DNA of 64,000 nucleotides from Brachionus rotundiformis. Taxonomy: Eukaryota; Rotifera; Eurotatoria; Ploima; Brachionidae. Both the position numbers and the translations under genes were made by a program. How positions within the stretch are numbered: the stretch's first letter is position 1; each line of letters opens with the position of its first letter. Where the stretch lies: positions 52,432 to 116,431 of the forward strand of contig JAESIW010000031.1 of NCBI GenBank assembly GCA_016802295.1, given 5' to 3'. The notes beneath the pieces were generated by a model, which was not told the origin of the DNA, searched no databases, and worked only from the letters and a program-made list of their open reading frames with translations. This document shows positions 36,457-48,408 of this stretch, in pieces.

Positions 36457-37071
36457 ATGAGTATGAAATTAAAGACATTTTTGTATTCATTTTTTCAACC
36501 AAATAATTCTTATTTGATTCAAAAATCCATGCGCCACGCTGACGCCTCGTCCAGAGGTTCCAGTTCAGATGAGCGAGAGGATTATTTGGACAAGAGAAAG
36601 CGCAATAATGACTCTGTGCGCCGAAGCCGAGCAAAGAGCCGGGCTTTGACCCAAGAGTGTGCAACAGCTGTCAAACAACTTAAATTAGAAAATATTCAAT
36701 TGAATAACCAGCTCGAGTCGCTCCAGTCCGAAATGACCATCTTGAAATCTCTGTTCCGAGTGTCCTGTAACAATGAAAACCTGTCATTTAAACCAAGCGA
36801 CATATCAACATCAACTTTGTACAAACTAATAATGAATAGAGAGCCCAATGGGTCAGAAGGGCTGACCAGCTCGGGATTCTCAAGTCCTGTATTAAGCCCA
36901 GTTTCGAGCATGACCACTTCTCCGCAAAGACTAGAAACCGATCAAACAGACAATTTTTTTATTAATCAAATAAAAAATTCGCTTAGTAGTGTGCTTGGAA
37001 TGAGTCCTGTTCGATCGGAGACCAATTTGGTAAAATCAGTGATTATGGAGCATGATTATTCAAGTGTTTAG
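36457..37071 (+). CDS. CEBPG: C/EBP-gamma-like bZIP transcription factor
   Basis: One exon from ATG 36457 to TAG 37071, 204 residues. The bZIP spans about 43-105: basic region DKRKRNNDSVRRSRAKSR, then leucine zipper heptads (VKQLKLENIQLNNQLESLQ and onward to LKSLFRVS). RNN...VRRSR.KS is the C/EBP signature, and the short zipper with LKSLF resembles C/EBP-gamma. Such factors bind CCAAT-type sites as homo- or heterodimers; those without an activation domain modulate partners. The N-terminus is short and has no evident activation domain. The C-terminal 100 residues are Ser/Thr/Pro-rich (SSGFSSPVLSPVSSM) and differ from vertebrate C/EBP-gamma. Start uncertain: an acceptor-like AATAAAG ends 3 nt before this ATG and a second follows at 36474, so an upstream exon may supply the real N-terminus; Met25 (MRHADASS) is another option. 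Confidence 0.82.
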   Translation: MSMKLKTFLYSFFQPNNSYLIQKSMRHADASSRGSSSDEREDYLDKRKRNNDSVRRSRAKSRALTQECATAVKQLKLENIQLNNQLESLQSEMTILKSLFRVSCNNENLSFKPSDISTSTLYKLIMNREPNGSEGLTSSGFSSPVLSPVSSMTTSPQRLETDQTDNFFINQIKNSLSSVLGMSPVRSETNLVKSVIMEHDYSSV

Positions 37072-37857
37072 CCAAATAATAGCAATTGGTTGCTTTCTTT
37101 TCTTGGTGAAAAACAGCAATTGATAAATTAGTGTTTACCTTTTTCAATTGTTTTTATGTCCTGCTATAAATTAGCTTATTTTATTGTCTAGGAATTTAAA
37201 TGAAGTTCTAAAAAAGGCTCAGTTTGGTCAAAATGTATGTACAAAAAAGTGATAAAAGATACCTAAAGTGTAAAATGTGAATTACTGAACTATGTTTTCT
37301 AACCAAGAACCAAGTTCTTTGCTAAATTTTAGAATTTCTAAAATTTTATGTCAAAAATTAGATTTTATTTTGAATAAAAAATAATTAAATTTTAAATTAA
37401 TATTATTTTGATTCAATAAGTTTTAATCAATATCTTATCAGAATTTAAAAAGTTTAATTTAAATTAATATTTTTATCTTTTGATTTAATTATCAAGAGCT
37501 TGATATATTTTTAATTATTTTATCTTAAAAAAAATGCTTTGGATAAGATAGATAAGACTGAAGCTTTAAGATTTTAGTTGAATATCAAAAATTTTTAATT
37601 TAAATCTTAAAAAATGTATCATTCAAGCAATTCATACTAAAAAATGGTATTTGCCAATGAAAAAAATAAATAAAAATATTTGAAGTTTATCGAATAAAAA
37701 ATTAATATTAACTTTTGAATTAATTTAACAAAAAATTTTATTAATTTAACGAATTAATTTAAAAAGTATTTTGGATATAATTAATTATATCAAAGAGCTT
37801 CAATATCAAGTCATTATAAAGACATTTCATAAATTTAAAAACAAATTTGTTCCTTAT
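37072..37857. other. Intergenic between convergent genes
   Basis: About 790 bp of A+T-rich DNA with the 3' ends of the bZIP gene (plus) and RAB28 (minus). Nothing else seen. Confidence 0.6.
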
Positions 37858-38577
37858 TTATTGAATAGAACAAATGCTGCTTTTTTTCGAAGGGGGTTTA
37901 GGGGGCTTCACTTCCTTAAATTTGACTATATCAGCCTTAATAACTCTGTGTTGGTCTTCGACCTGGATTCGTGACAAAGGTATATTCAAAATTTGAGCTG
38001 CTATCTGAAGAAACATGGTGTTTACCGACTCTCCGGATTTGGCCGAGACTAAAAAGCTTTGCATTGATTTTTCTTTGGCATACCTGACATGCTTTTCGTG
38101 CTTCACAGCCCTTAAATGTTCCAGGTCAGCTTAAAAATTAAGAATAAAAAAACTGTTTTTATATATTTTTATATATAATTATTTACACTTGTTGCCAACC
38201 AGGGCATAAAAGATATTTTTATTTGAGTTGTTGCAAAACTTGAGAGCAGTCTGGTACCAGTCATCCAAATTTTCGAAACTGCTGTAATTGGTAATGTCAT
38301 ATACAAGCAGGACGGCATCAGCTCCATACAAATATTTGTCAAGCATTGGACCACCGAGAGTTTGTCCACCAATGTCGTGAACAGAAAGAGTGACTTGTGT
38401 GTGATTGGGAAGATTTATGCGCTTCATGAAGAAGTCTATGCCGAGCGTTTGGTTGTACTGACGCTCGAACTGGTCTTGGGAATAGCGGGTTGATATGGAA
38501 GTCTTGCCCGAGCTTCCGTCGCCGATCAAGACCAGCTTTAGATTCTTGGTCTTTACTTCATCTTCTGAATCTGACAT
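37858..38577 (-). CDS. RAB28: RAB28 small GTPase
   Basis: Exons 38577..38187 and 38129..37858 give 220 residues, the length of human RAB28 (221). G1 is GDGSSGKT at 19-26; the switch region has YNQTLGIDFF; G3 is HDIGGQT, where most Rabs have Trp before Asp; G4 is NKSD, created across the splice junction; G5 is SAKSGES. DIGGQT in place of DTAGQE is a RAB28 trait. The C-terminus CSIQ is a CaaX box for farnesylation rather than the usual double-Cys Rab tail, as in human RAB28 (CAVQ). RAB28 is a BBSome/IFT-associated ciliary Rab that affects vesicle shedding. The 57-bp intron has donor T|GTAAAT. Confidence 0.95.
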
Positions 38578-39379
38578 GTTTAATAATTGATCAGCATTTA
38601 AATGTTTTATTTATTAATGGAGAGTTTTGAACATAATCTTGTATAAGTTTTGCACACCTCGGCCCTCTAAATTAAAAAATTAAAAATATTTTTTTTAATT
38701 AACATCAAAATACGAACTGATGGAAATATTTTCGAGCCTTATTAAGTTGCCATGGTAACTAATTTTTTTAAATTAAAATTTTCTTATTTAAACTGTTTAT
38801 TTAATTTATTACAAGATTCATATCTACTCATTTATATTGATTTGATAAATGATACTGGGTGTTCAGATACATAAATTAATTTTTGACTTTGAAAAATATT
38901 TTATTTAAATATGAATGATATTTTTTAATAAATTAATAGTTAACTTTGATTGTTAAAACTATTTTTTTGTTCTAAATGTCAAAAAAAAATTAATTTAATT
39001 TGATTAAATAAAAACTAATGTTGATATTAAATTTGTAAAAAATTATAATACAAATTTATTAAATTTCATAAACTAATTAGACTTGGTTTCGCCCATTTTT
39101 TGGCTAAAAGTTCTTGCTTCAATCAAAATGTCATCTTAGGACAAATTTAGGCATGTAAATTTTGTTATGAAGACAGATAAATTAAGATTTTTGCCTTATT
39201 TTGTTCATTATTAACAAGAATTGATCAAAAAATATTTTAATTTTTGCTCATAAAAATAAAAACATGCTAAAACATGCATCTCATTAATGAGAAGAAAAAT
39301 TCATAAATAAGCTCTACCTCTAGCCCATATATTCAGCTATATATAGTTAGGTATAATTCCAAGTTTGATTGAGAAAAAA
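38578..39379. promoter_or_regulatory. Divergent intergenic region between RAB28 and LIG3
   Basis: The 802 bp between divergent starts must hold both promoters. A+T-rich with no motif that I would call; TATATATAG at about 39341 is TATA-like but composition makes it weak. Confidence 0.4.
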
Positions 39380-42333
39380 ATGAGTGATATGAAGTTTTTA
39401 GTTGATTACTCGAAAAGAAACAGTAAGTGCAAAAGATGCAAGGAAAAGATAGACAAGGACTGCATACGTCTTGGCAAATTGGTGCCAAATGCTTTTGGTG
39501 ACTCGGATACCGAGATGAGACAATACTACCATATTAATTGTCTATTTGACTCGTTTAAACGAGCCAGGGCCACAACCAAAGTGATCGAGAGCGCTGATGA
39601 CATTCAGGGCTTTGATAAAATTAGCCAAAAAGACAAGGATTTGATCATTGAGAAGATAGATGGCTTGGTAAGTGGGAAAGGATCGGCTCGGGCCAAGACC
39701 CAAGCTAAAAATGCTTCCAAGAAGGCAGAAGAAGTGGACACCGAGTTGGAGGAAAGTGATGACGAGGTTGAGAATAAACGGGAGCTGGCCAGTGAACCAG
39801 AGCCAAAGCCCAAAAAGTCTAGAATAGATCCCGACAGTGAAGACAACAAATTTGAAGCATTTCAAATAATTTGCAATAGAGTTGCCAAAGAGAGTAGCCA
39901 TTTAAAAAAAAGTAGTGTAATTAGAGAGTTTTTCAAAGATGGAATAAACGAAAGTAAATGAGCAAAATAATTTAAATATATTATTAAATTAATAAATAAA
40001 AATAAATAGATGGTTACACTGGAGACATGTACACATTTTTGAAATTAATTTTACCAAGTGCCACCAATAGAGTGTACAACCTGAATAGCAAACAACTAGT
40101 CAAATTGTATAGTAAAATATTTGACTGTGATTTGGATGAAATGAGCGCTCATTTGAACCAAGGTGATGTGTCTGAGACTTGCCGTCACTATTTTGCCAAG
40201 TCGGAAAATATTAAACCAGCTGTCAAGAGCACACTGACCATACATCAAATTGACAATTATTTGGATGAGTTGACCAAAGTTAGTAAAGAAAATGATCAAT
40301 TGACCCTCTTGGAAAAAATAACAAAAAAATGCACCAAAAATGACCTGAGAACTTTTATCAGATTGATTAAGAAAGATGTCAGAATTGACGCTGGAGCTAA
40401 GAATATCCTCGACGCTGTTTCGCCAAATGCTTATGCGGCTTTCCAGGTGAGCCGAGATTTGAAAGATGTGGTCGAAAGAGTGAATGATTTGGTCAAAAAT
40501 GGTAAACCAGGTTTGAAAAAAGATTTGAGCATTCGCGTAAATTTGATGACACCTGTTAAACCAATGTTGGCCGATGCATGCAAATCTGTTGAGTCTGCTT
40601 TTGCCAAGTGTAAAAATGGAATTTACGCTGAAATAAAATATGATGGTGAACGTTTACAGCTTCATAAGGATGGACCAAAATTTAACTTCTTTAGTAGAAA
40701 TCTCAAGTCTGTACAGCCACATAAAGTGGCCTATTTAAAAGAATACATACCAAAGGCATTTCCCACTGCTGATAAAATTATTCTTGATGGAGAGGTGTTG
40801 CTTTATGACACCAAAAATAAAAAACCCTTGCCATTTGGAACTCTGGGCATACATAAAGTAGCAACGATTCTCTAATTAGTTTCTGATTTTAATTAAATTT
40901 TAATAAAGAAAAATGAATTCAAAGATGCCACAGTCTGCTATTTTGTGTTCGATTGTGTCTATTTAAATGGCCAAGACTTGATGAACAAGTAAATAGAATA
41001 GATAAAAAGAAGATTGGGAAAAAATATTTACTTTTTTTATAAATTTTTAAGGACTATGAAAGAGAGAAGAGAAATTCTTGAAGATCATATTAAAGAAGTA
41101 CCTGGTAGGGTAATGTTGTCCGAGCAAACATTAATTAAAGTAAATATTTAGCTAATTAAATAGTAAATTGAAAATTTTAATTGTATTCAAGGATCCAGAT
41201 AGTCTGAAAAAATTAATTATGAGAACAATTAGTGAAGGTCTTGAGGGTTTGGTGCTAAAGGATACCAAAGTATTTTCTTTGATTGATTAAAAAATTAAAA
41301 AATTAATTTTTCTATTTAGAGTATTTACGAGCCAGGCAAGCGACATTGGTTAAAAGTTAAAAAAGACTATTTGTATGAGGGCAGCATGGCAGACACAGCT
41401 GATCTGGTGGTTCTGGGTGCCTATTACGGCACGGGAAATAAAGGAGGCATGAAGAGTACATTTTTGATGGGATGCTTGAACGAAAAAACTCAAAAGTGGC
41501 ACACTGTTACCAAAGTTGCCAATGGTTTTGACGATAAGACACTGGAAAAGCTACAAAAATCGATTCAGATGACAAAAGCGGACAAAAAAGATTCACCACC
41601 TGACTGGATCGTGGTAAACAAGTCTGTTATTCCCGATTTTTATGTAACTGATCCTAAAAAATCTCCAGTCTGGGAACTGACTGGTGCAGAATTTTCCAAA
41701 TCAGATGTACATACTGCTGATGGAATATCCATCAGGTTTCCGCGAGTTACCCGGTTTAGAAATGACAAAAGTTGGAAAGAGGCCACGAGTTTGCAAAGAT
41801 TGAGAGTAAGTGTCACCAAAGCAAAACAAAGTTAATTAATTAGTTTATAAATTTAGAAGCTGCTCGATGTTTCTAAAGAAAACACTGACTTGGCACTGTC
41901 AGAAGCGCTAGGACCAGCGAAAAAGTCTGTTAAAAATGAATCCGAAGATGAGCTAAAAAGCCAAAAGAATAAAAAAAAGAGAAAACAAAAGGAAGAAAGT
42001 GATACTGACAGTGATAGTGATAGTGAATCTGATATGCCATCTTTGTTCAAAAAAAAAATATTCTTTATAGATAGTGGTGTGGAGAAAGCTTCTGATCTAA
42101 AGAGATATTTAAGAGCGTAAAAAAAATAAAAAATATTTTGAAAATATCTAATATTTATTCATTAATTAAGATATGATGGTGAAATTGTTGACGAAAGTTT
42201 TCTGGATAAAGCGACGCATTTAATTGTAAATAAGCTAGATGATCCGCTGCCGAAAAATGCACCCGAAAATGTGGCCAAAGTGTCTCAGGAAAAAATTTGG
42301 AAATGTATAAAAAATAAAAAGAAATTACAATAA
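39380..42333 (+). CDS. LIG3: DNA ligase III
   Basis: Eight exons: 39380..39953, 40010..40857, 40909..40988, 41052..41139, 41192..41269, 41320..41805, 41857..42116 and 42171..42333, giving 858 residues (human about 1000). It is an ATP-dependent ligase for single-strand-break repair, alternative end joining and mitochondrial DNA. Order: PARP-type zinc finger at about 8-95 (CKRCKEKI ... YYHINC), acidic linker, DNA-binding domain from about 160, nucleotidyltransferase with AEIKYDGER (the adenylated Lys is K401), then the OB-fold with EGLEGLVLKD and WLKVKKDYL. A Lys/Ser/Asp-rich linker follows, then a C-terminal BRCT (YDGEIVDESFLDKATHLIV ... EKIWKCIKNKK). The BRCT is the XRCC1-binding module. The ATG at 39380 follows a TTG-initiated frame; no mitochondrial presequence is evident. 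Introns are 50-63 bp. Confidence 0.96.
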
Positions 42334-42842
42334 TTTTTATTTTTAAATATTTTATTGTTAATAAAATGAATAATTTCTTACTAAAAAATATTTTTAAAAA
42401 ATTTAATAAATAGTTAGTTGTTTTAATGTTATTTTAATAATGAAATTTGATTTTTATCCAAAAATTTAATATAAAAATGAGATTTAAAATTGATGATATA
42501 TACAAATCAAATATATTAGCAAAAATGGTTAGGCTTATTTGGCAAATTGAGATCAATATTGCAAAATAGACAATTTTTTATATTTTTATTTATTTCATCA
42601 AAGAATCGTATAGACTAAAATGATAAATTTTGTTTAGTGTCTTGAATTGTGGGAAAAAAGTATCTAAACTTGGTCAAACACAATCAAAATTATTTTCCAT
42701 AGCTAAATTTTAGCTTTAATAAATTTTTGAACAAAATCAAATAATATAATTTAATTCGGAAATTATTTATTTTAATAAATATCAAACGATTAGGTTTTTA
42801 AAAATATAATTTAAAAAATATTTATCCACTTGAATATAATGA
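42334..42842. other. Intergenic between convergent LIG3 and PFDN4
   Basis: About 510 bp, A+T-rich, 3' UTR-like on both sides. No feature seen. Confidence 0.6.
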
Positions 42843-43238
42843 TTAATCGGACTCCTCAAGATTTATTTTATTTCCAAATTTTGCATACAATTGAGTCTTA
42901 AGGTCAGATAGAACTTTTTTAGTCGCTGAAACCTTATCATTCAACGAATTTATCTCATCTTCGAGTGCTTTTTTGCTTCTTTCTAATTCCTGATTAGCTT
43001 CATCGACACTTAGATGAGTAAATATTTCTCCATACTGAAAAGGTATCATTTCTGTTTCATCTAGAATGACCAATTCGTCAATGGCTTCATTCAAATTGGT
43101 CAGCTCTTTTTTTTTTCCTTCTAAATCGTCCTGAAAGTCGTGCAACTTGGTGTTATTGATGGCAAATTTATTGATTTTTGATTGATCTTCGTAGCTAATA
43201 TGCACATCATCGTCAATAGATTGATTTTTTTTACTCAT
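42843..43238 (-). CDS. PFDN4: Prefoldin subunit 4
   Basis: Single exon, 131 residues (human 134). It is a beta-class prefoldin: coiled coil, beta hairpin, coiled coil. Recognisable blocks are ISYEDQSKINKFAINN near the N-terminus, MIPFQYGEIFTHLS in the hairpin and LSDLKTQLYAKFGNKINLE at the C-terminus. It is part of the cytosolic hexamer that passes nascent actin and tubulin to CCT. The ATG at 43238 fits the family; a CATTAAGACAG acceptor-like site ends 6 nt before it, so a 5'-UTR intron or spliced leader is possible. Confidence 0.95.
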   Translation of the reverse strand: MSKKNQSIDDDVHISYEDQSKINKFAINNTKLHDFQDDLEGKKKELTNLNEAIDELVILDETEMIPFQYGEIFTHLSVDEANQELERSKKALEDEINSLNDKVSATKKVLSDLKTQLYAKFGNKINLEESD

Positions 43239-43699
43239 TTTTACCTGTCTTAATGAAAAATTTATCAAAAAAAAAAATTTTTTTTTAAATTAATCTTTTT
43301 GAAAAAGCGTGTTGTTGCCATAGAGCCAGAGATGTGTTTATAGGTCATTATTATAATAAGAAATTGAGCAAATCTTATCGATTTAGAATTGAACCTATTT
43401 ATTAAATTAATTTGCTTTTCAGTAGGTTAGAAATTCCATGCTTTGAACAAAAAAGTATTTGATTATAGAATTATTTTATTATAACAACAGAATTAACTTT
43501 AGAAAATGTTTGGCAAAATTTTTCAGCTTTTTTTTGTCTTATATTTGCACATTTTTAATTAATAAATTATTAAAAAAAAATTTAAAAAATTTATTTCTTG
43601 TCAGACTTTATTAATAATAATAATAATGATTAGCTACGACAAGCAAGTAAGCAATCTATAGTTTATCTTTTTCACAATCAGAACAAATAACTAAATAGA
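43239..43699. other. Intergenic spacer
   Basis: A+T-rich, with an ATA/TAA run near 43613-43630. It carries the PFDN4 promoter. Nothing else seen. Confidence 0.6.
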
Positions 43700-43906
43700 C
43701 TAAATGATTGTGCAATCACTGCGTAGTAAACGATGAGGACCTCTTAGCACTTGAATGGATTGACTGGTGAAACTTCTACCACTCTGGAAGAAAAATATTC
43801 CATTCATTAACTGAACAAGTTGGTTCTCTGTAAGCAGTTGACCGGAGATTCTTCTGAGGCGTCCTCTAATTGTCTGGACAGGTCCAGATTGAAACAAATA
43901 GTCCAT
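43700..43906 (-). CDS. Orphan 68-residue protein
   Basis: ATG 43906 to TAG 43700, no intron. G+C and codon use are clearly more gene-like than the flanks. The product is basic, with six or more Arg and many Gln and Leu (LLTENQLVQLMNGIFFFQS; SFTSQSIQVLRGPHRLLRS), and has a predicted helix-rich character. No signal peptide or transmembrane helix. I recognise no family. It could be a lineage-specific small protein, one exon of a longer gene or a retrocopy remnant. The isolated island of unbiased composition in A+T-rich DNA argues that it is not chance. Confidence 0.45.
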   Translation of the reverse strand: MDYLFQSGPVQTIRGRLRRISGQLLTENQLVQLMNGIFFFQSGRSFTSQSIQVLRGPHRLLRSDCTII

Positions 43907-46900
43907 TTATAACAAGCTTTATTTTTACTATTAATTAATGACATTTTTTAATAATCAAAATTTAAACACTCTTTAGATATTTAGTCCGGGTAGATTTAGA
44001 CGGACTTAAATTATAATCAAAAAATAACTTAATTCTGGTTCAATTTTTCATTTTTTTTTCAAAAAAGATAGATTAGATCTATTTAAAAACTTGTCTAAAC
44101 TATCTTTTTAAATAGTGAATAAATCACTTGCAAAATATCAAAGGAAAAATTAATCAAAATTTGTATTTAAAATCTAATCAATTATGAGAATGAGTGGAAA
44201 ATTGTTAGCTTGGTGGTATTCGGCTCGATTGATTGATATGGGGTCAAAATACCGATAGTGTTGTTTGGTAAATGCCAAATATTCAATATTTTCGAGTGCT
44301 TGCATAACCTATAAATAATCCACGAGCTCTTCAAGCTCACAATTTTTTTTAATAGAAAAGAAACAAAAAATAAAAAATTAAATTAAATTTTACAAAAGTT
44401 AATTATTCTATAGGGACTGAAATTTGTGTTGGTCAAATATGTTGATTAATTTCGAGCCTAATGAAAAATCAATAAAAATTAATTTGGACCTAAGCAAAAC
44501 ACCAAGTGCTTATAAGAGATAAGAGTAGACTCGAGTCAAATTGAGTCTATTAAATACAATTCTCATCTTCAATAAGGAAATTATTTTTCTCAATGAGTAT
44601 TTATAAATATAGAGAAAAAGTAATTAATAAGCATAAAAAAAATTTAATTTTCTATTTAAATAAATTAAATATTTGCTTTGAGAATCAAAATATATCAATA
44701 AAGAGCTGCAAAATTTTCCATCAAATCATATTTAATAAGAATTTTTGTTTTATTTTTATCTAAAATCAAGTCCGACTTTTCCAAAATTCAATTAGAAATA
44801 ATCAAGTGAATTGGCAACAGAGTGCACCTTGGAAATGATTGATTTGTTCGATATCAAAATCAATAAATCGAACAATACGTTTACTCTTAATGAGAAAACT
44901 GATTAAGCAGATTTTTGATTAGATCGGGGCTAAACTTAAATATTTGTGTTTGAGCACAGATTCCAAGTGTTCAAAAAAAAAATATTAATAATTATTATTT
45001 TTTGGTATTATTTTCTGACTTTCTATCATTTATAGCACTTGGCCTAATTTAAATTAGAACAATTTTATTGTTGATTTATGACTTTAATAAATTCAATGTC
45101 TATCCATTATGGGTACAGCATTCAAGTCATTTAGCCGTAATTTGATTCACTTGAACATGGTTCTTTCTCTTTTTTATGTTCTTTTTCCTAATTTTTTAAT
45201 TAAATTTTATTTATTTAAAATTAAAAAAGATTTCCCATCTAAAGTCCAAATTATGTTACCTGGGAATCAAATTTAAAATAAATATAAATAATTTTTTTCT
45301 ATATTTTATGTTTAAGAGTCTCGGTCACTCTACTTTTATGAATAGAAATAGAATTTTTACTTCAATTTTTAAAATTTAAATCAATAAATTCAATTTTATT
45401 GATTTTTTTAGTTTTAATTGCATAATTTTAATAAAATTTCTTTGCGGGTTATTTTAACTATATTTATGAATTTGTATCAATTTGGCCCATTCGGTCTGGC
45501 TCGTAGACAATTTTTAAAAACAGATAGACTTAAAAATTTGCATTTTAGATTTTACTATGTTTCGATTTGTATTCAAAATTAGATTATTTATATATTTCAA
45601 ATAAAAAATATTCTTTTTGTTATCTATAAATTAGATAAACAAAGACTAGAATAGGATATTTGGGTATTTTGTGAGTCAGTTGGTATGTCTTAAGTTCAAA
45701 GTATAGTTGGCCATATTGTGCAAGAGTAGCAAACTTTGTCCAGACCCATTAATCATTACTCAAGCTATAAATTAATATTAAATCTTCAAATATAGCTTTA
45801 TTTATTAATTTTACTATTTAAATAATTGCTCGAAATGTTCAGCTGCCCAAAGGTTGAATAACAAATTATTTACTTATCCGTTTAATACAAGATAAATGAT
45901 TTATAAATCTTAATTTGAGTTTTTAGAGCATAAAATGATGATATGAGGCCAAATTTGATCAAATTAGATTTTATTAAAAATTTAATTTTATAAGTCATTT
46001 GGGGCAGCTAATCAATTAGTCGAGAGAATTTTTAAATTTAAAATAAAAACGTCAATATCCATGATGTCTGGGTCAGCTTCTGGGCTACACGCATCGACCA
46101 GATAAATCTATAACTAATCTAAATCGAAAAAGTATCTTTATTATATAAATTTAAATATATTATTTTTAAATAACAACAATATAGTACTAATTTTTAATCG
46201 ATAAATCTTGTTTTTTTTTCAATAAATAATTTAGCTTAAAGTTGCGTAATATCTTATTAGAAAGGGAATCGCAACAGGTAACATATCTAAAATAAAGAAA
46301 TTAATCTATTTCTAATTTTCTTTTATATTAATTCCCTTTCGATTATGTAATTTAAATTTTTTTACATCAGAGATTGGGGTTATAGGCTTGAAATGTATTC
46401 TCGCTATTGATATCTATAGTTAAGTTTGCAATTCAACTATTTTTGATATTACATTTTTACTTAATTTTTTTTCTAAAAATTTGCTTTTTTATCATAAAAT
46501 GTTTATTTTTCTAGTCAAAATTTATTTTTTGTTCTGCAGGTTTTTTAAGTTTAAAGAGTTTCAAATTTCTGTTTTTAAACTGGCTGGGTTGAATTTGGAT
46601 CGCCCTTGGAGAAGAATTTCACAGAAAAGAGTAGAGCTTTATGTCGTGCATGGTACTTGTATCAAAAATTAGGTAAATTAAATACACATTAAGATAATGA
46701 GTAGGCTTGAAAATATTTTATCAAAATCCAATCTATCAGTCGACCAGAGCATTTAGATTTCTGAAAAAAATATTTAAATTTTATTGTTCTATTCAAGCTT
46801 TTGGAAAGATATTTAAATTGTTTGGCTAATATTTATTTTATTGGACTTGGTTATGATTTATTTTTTAATAATATGTATTTAAAAAAAGATCTAAAATAAA

Positions 46901-47511
46901 TATATAATGAAAATTATTTAATTATTGAGTGTTGTTTTAGTAATATTTTTGATATTTCTCATAAATTTTTCAAAAAAGGTCGAGTAATATAAATATTTAC
47001 TCAGTTAGTTTTGAATTAATAAGAAACATATAAATAAAAGCTTGGTTCATTGGCAACATAGGTACAAAAAACCAGCATGATTAAAATTTATCACTTTGGA
47101 AAAAAAATGACAAATATTTAATTGATTATAATAAACTATCAATATAGCTTTAATTGATTAATTAACGACAGTTAATTTATCAATCAATCTTTATAGATAA
47201 TTTTTTGTATTTATTCGAAAAATATTTTTACTCAGAGTATTCAATGTTTACAAATTGTCAATCTTTGTCCAAGTATTTTAGTATGTTTAGACAAACTGTG
47301 ACGTAAGCTTGTAAACTTTGGATCAAACGAAGCGTCACAGTTGGACTTGAAGTGCCAAAGTGTTACATTTACTCAATGTCATTTAAATGCAGCTTTATCA
47401 AAAATTAATATTCATAAATATATTTAGATCTATTCATATTTAGTAGAGCATAAAATTAAATATTTAAATAAAGTATCTAGGGCTAATGTCTGATAAAATC
47501 TTGACAACTAA
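43907..47511. other. Intergenic, 3.6 kb
   Basis: A+T-rich. The arms GAAAGGGAAT (about 46260) and ATTCCCTTTC (about 46331) form an inverted repeat with a loop of about 60 nt. A second inverted repeat lies at 47294-47342. A 63-codon frame at 46481-46672 has random composition and was not called. No RNA gene recognised. Confidence 0.5.
47294..47342. repeat. Short perfect inverted repeat
   Basis: AACTGTGACG at 47294-47303 pairs with CGTCACAGTT at 47333-47342, loop 29 nt. Both arms contain TGACG, so they could also be paired protein-binding sites. Confidence 0.6.
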
Positions 47512-47867
47512 TCGAGTTAAATATACACTTCATTTAGTAATTAACGCTTAAGGTACTTAGAATCGGGCATTACTTTAGGTATTAATCAACGCGGATTAAG
47601 TGCTCTCGTTAAGCCTTTTGAGACATTATTTCTGACACTTTTTTTACAAACTTTTAATAAAAGATTACAAATTTAATTTCTTATTTTTCAAAAAACTGAA
47701 TTATATCTTTATAAACATTAAAACATAATAATACCAAGCGGATAAAGTCAAAAAATAATGCCATGTCCGTTCAAAAATATTTTTATTATTTATATATATT
47801 TTTATATTAATATATATATATATATATATACACATTAAAAAATAAAATTAGTTAGAATAATCTTATT
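47512..47867 (+). repeat. Direct repeat, copy 1 (left of assembly gap)
   Basis: These 356 bp recur at 48409-48764 with only a few substitutions and small T-run and TA-run length changes. The copy ends exactly at the N run. Non-coding. Confidence 0.9.
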
Positions 47868-48408
47868 NNNNNNNNNNNNNNNNNNNNNNNNNNNNNNNNN
47901 NNNNNNNNNNNNNNNNNNNNNNNNNNNNNNNNNNNNNNNNNNNNNNNNNNNNNNNNNNNNNNNNNNNNNNNNNNNNNNNNNNNNNNNNNNNNNNNNNNNN
48001 NNNNNNNNNNNNNNNNNNNNNNNNNNNNNNNNNNNNNNNNNNNNNNNNNNNNNNNNNNNNNNNNNNNNNNNNNNNNNNNNNNNNNNNNNNNNNNNNNNNN
48101 NNNNNNNNNNNNNNNNNNNNNNNNNNNNNNNNNNNNNNNNNNNNNNNNNNNNNNNNNNNNNNNNNNNNNNNNNNNNNNNNNNNNNNNNNNNNNNNNNNNN
48201 NNNNNNNNNNNNNNNNNNNNNNNNNNNNNNNNNNNNNNNNNNNNNNNNNNNNNNNNNNNNNNNNNNNNNNNNNNNNNNNNNNNNNNNNNNNNNNNNNNNN
48301 NNNNNNNNNNNNNNNNNNNNNNNNNNNNNNNNNNNNNNNNNNNNNNNNNNNNNNNNNNNNNNNNNNNNNNNNNNNNNNNNNNNNNNNNNNNNNNNNNNNN
48401 NNNNNNNN
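47868..48408. other. Assembly gap (541 N)
   Basis: A run of 541 undetermined bases. Its content is unknown; any open frame spanning it is an artefact. Confidence 1.

Noticed and set aside
25662..42333. A DNA-repair gene cluster (XPF with LIG3)
   Set aside because: The two are 10 kb apart with unrelated genes between them; chance proximity is sufficient.
46481..46672. 63-codon plus-strand frame
   Set aside because: Phe/Lys/Ile-rich, as expected from random A+T-rich DNA; no family or splice signals.
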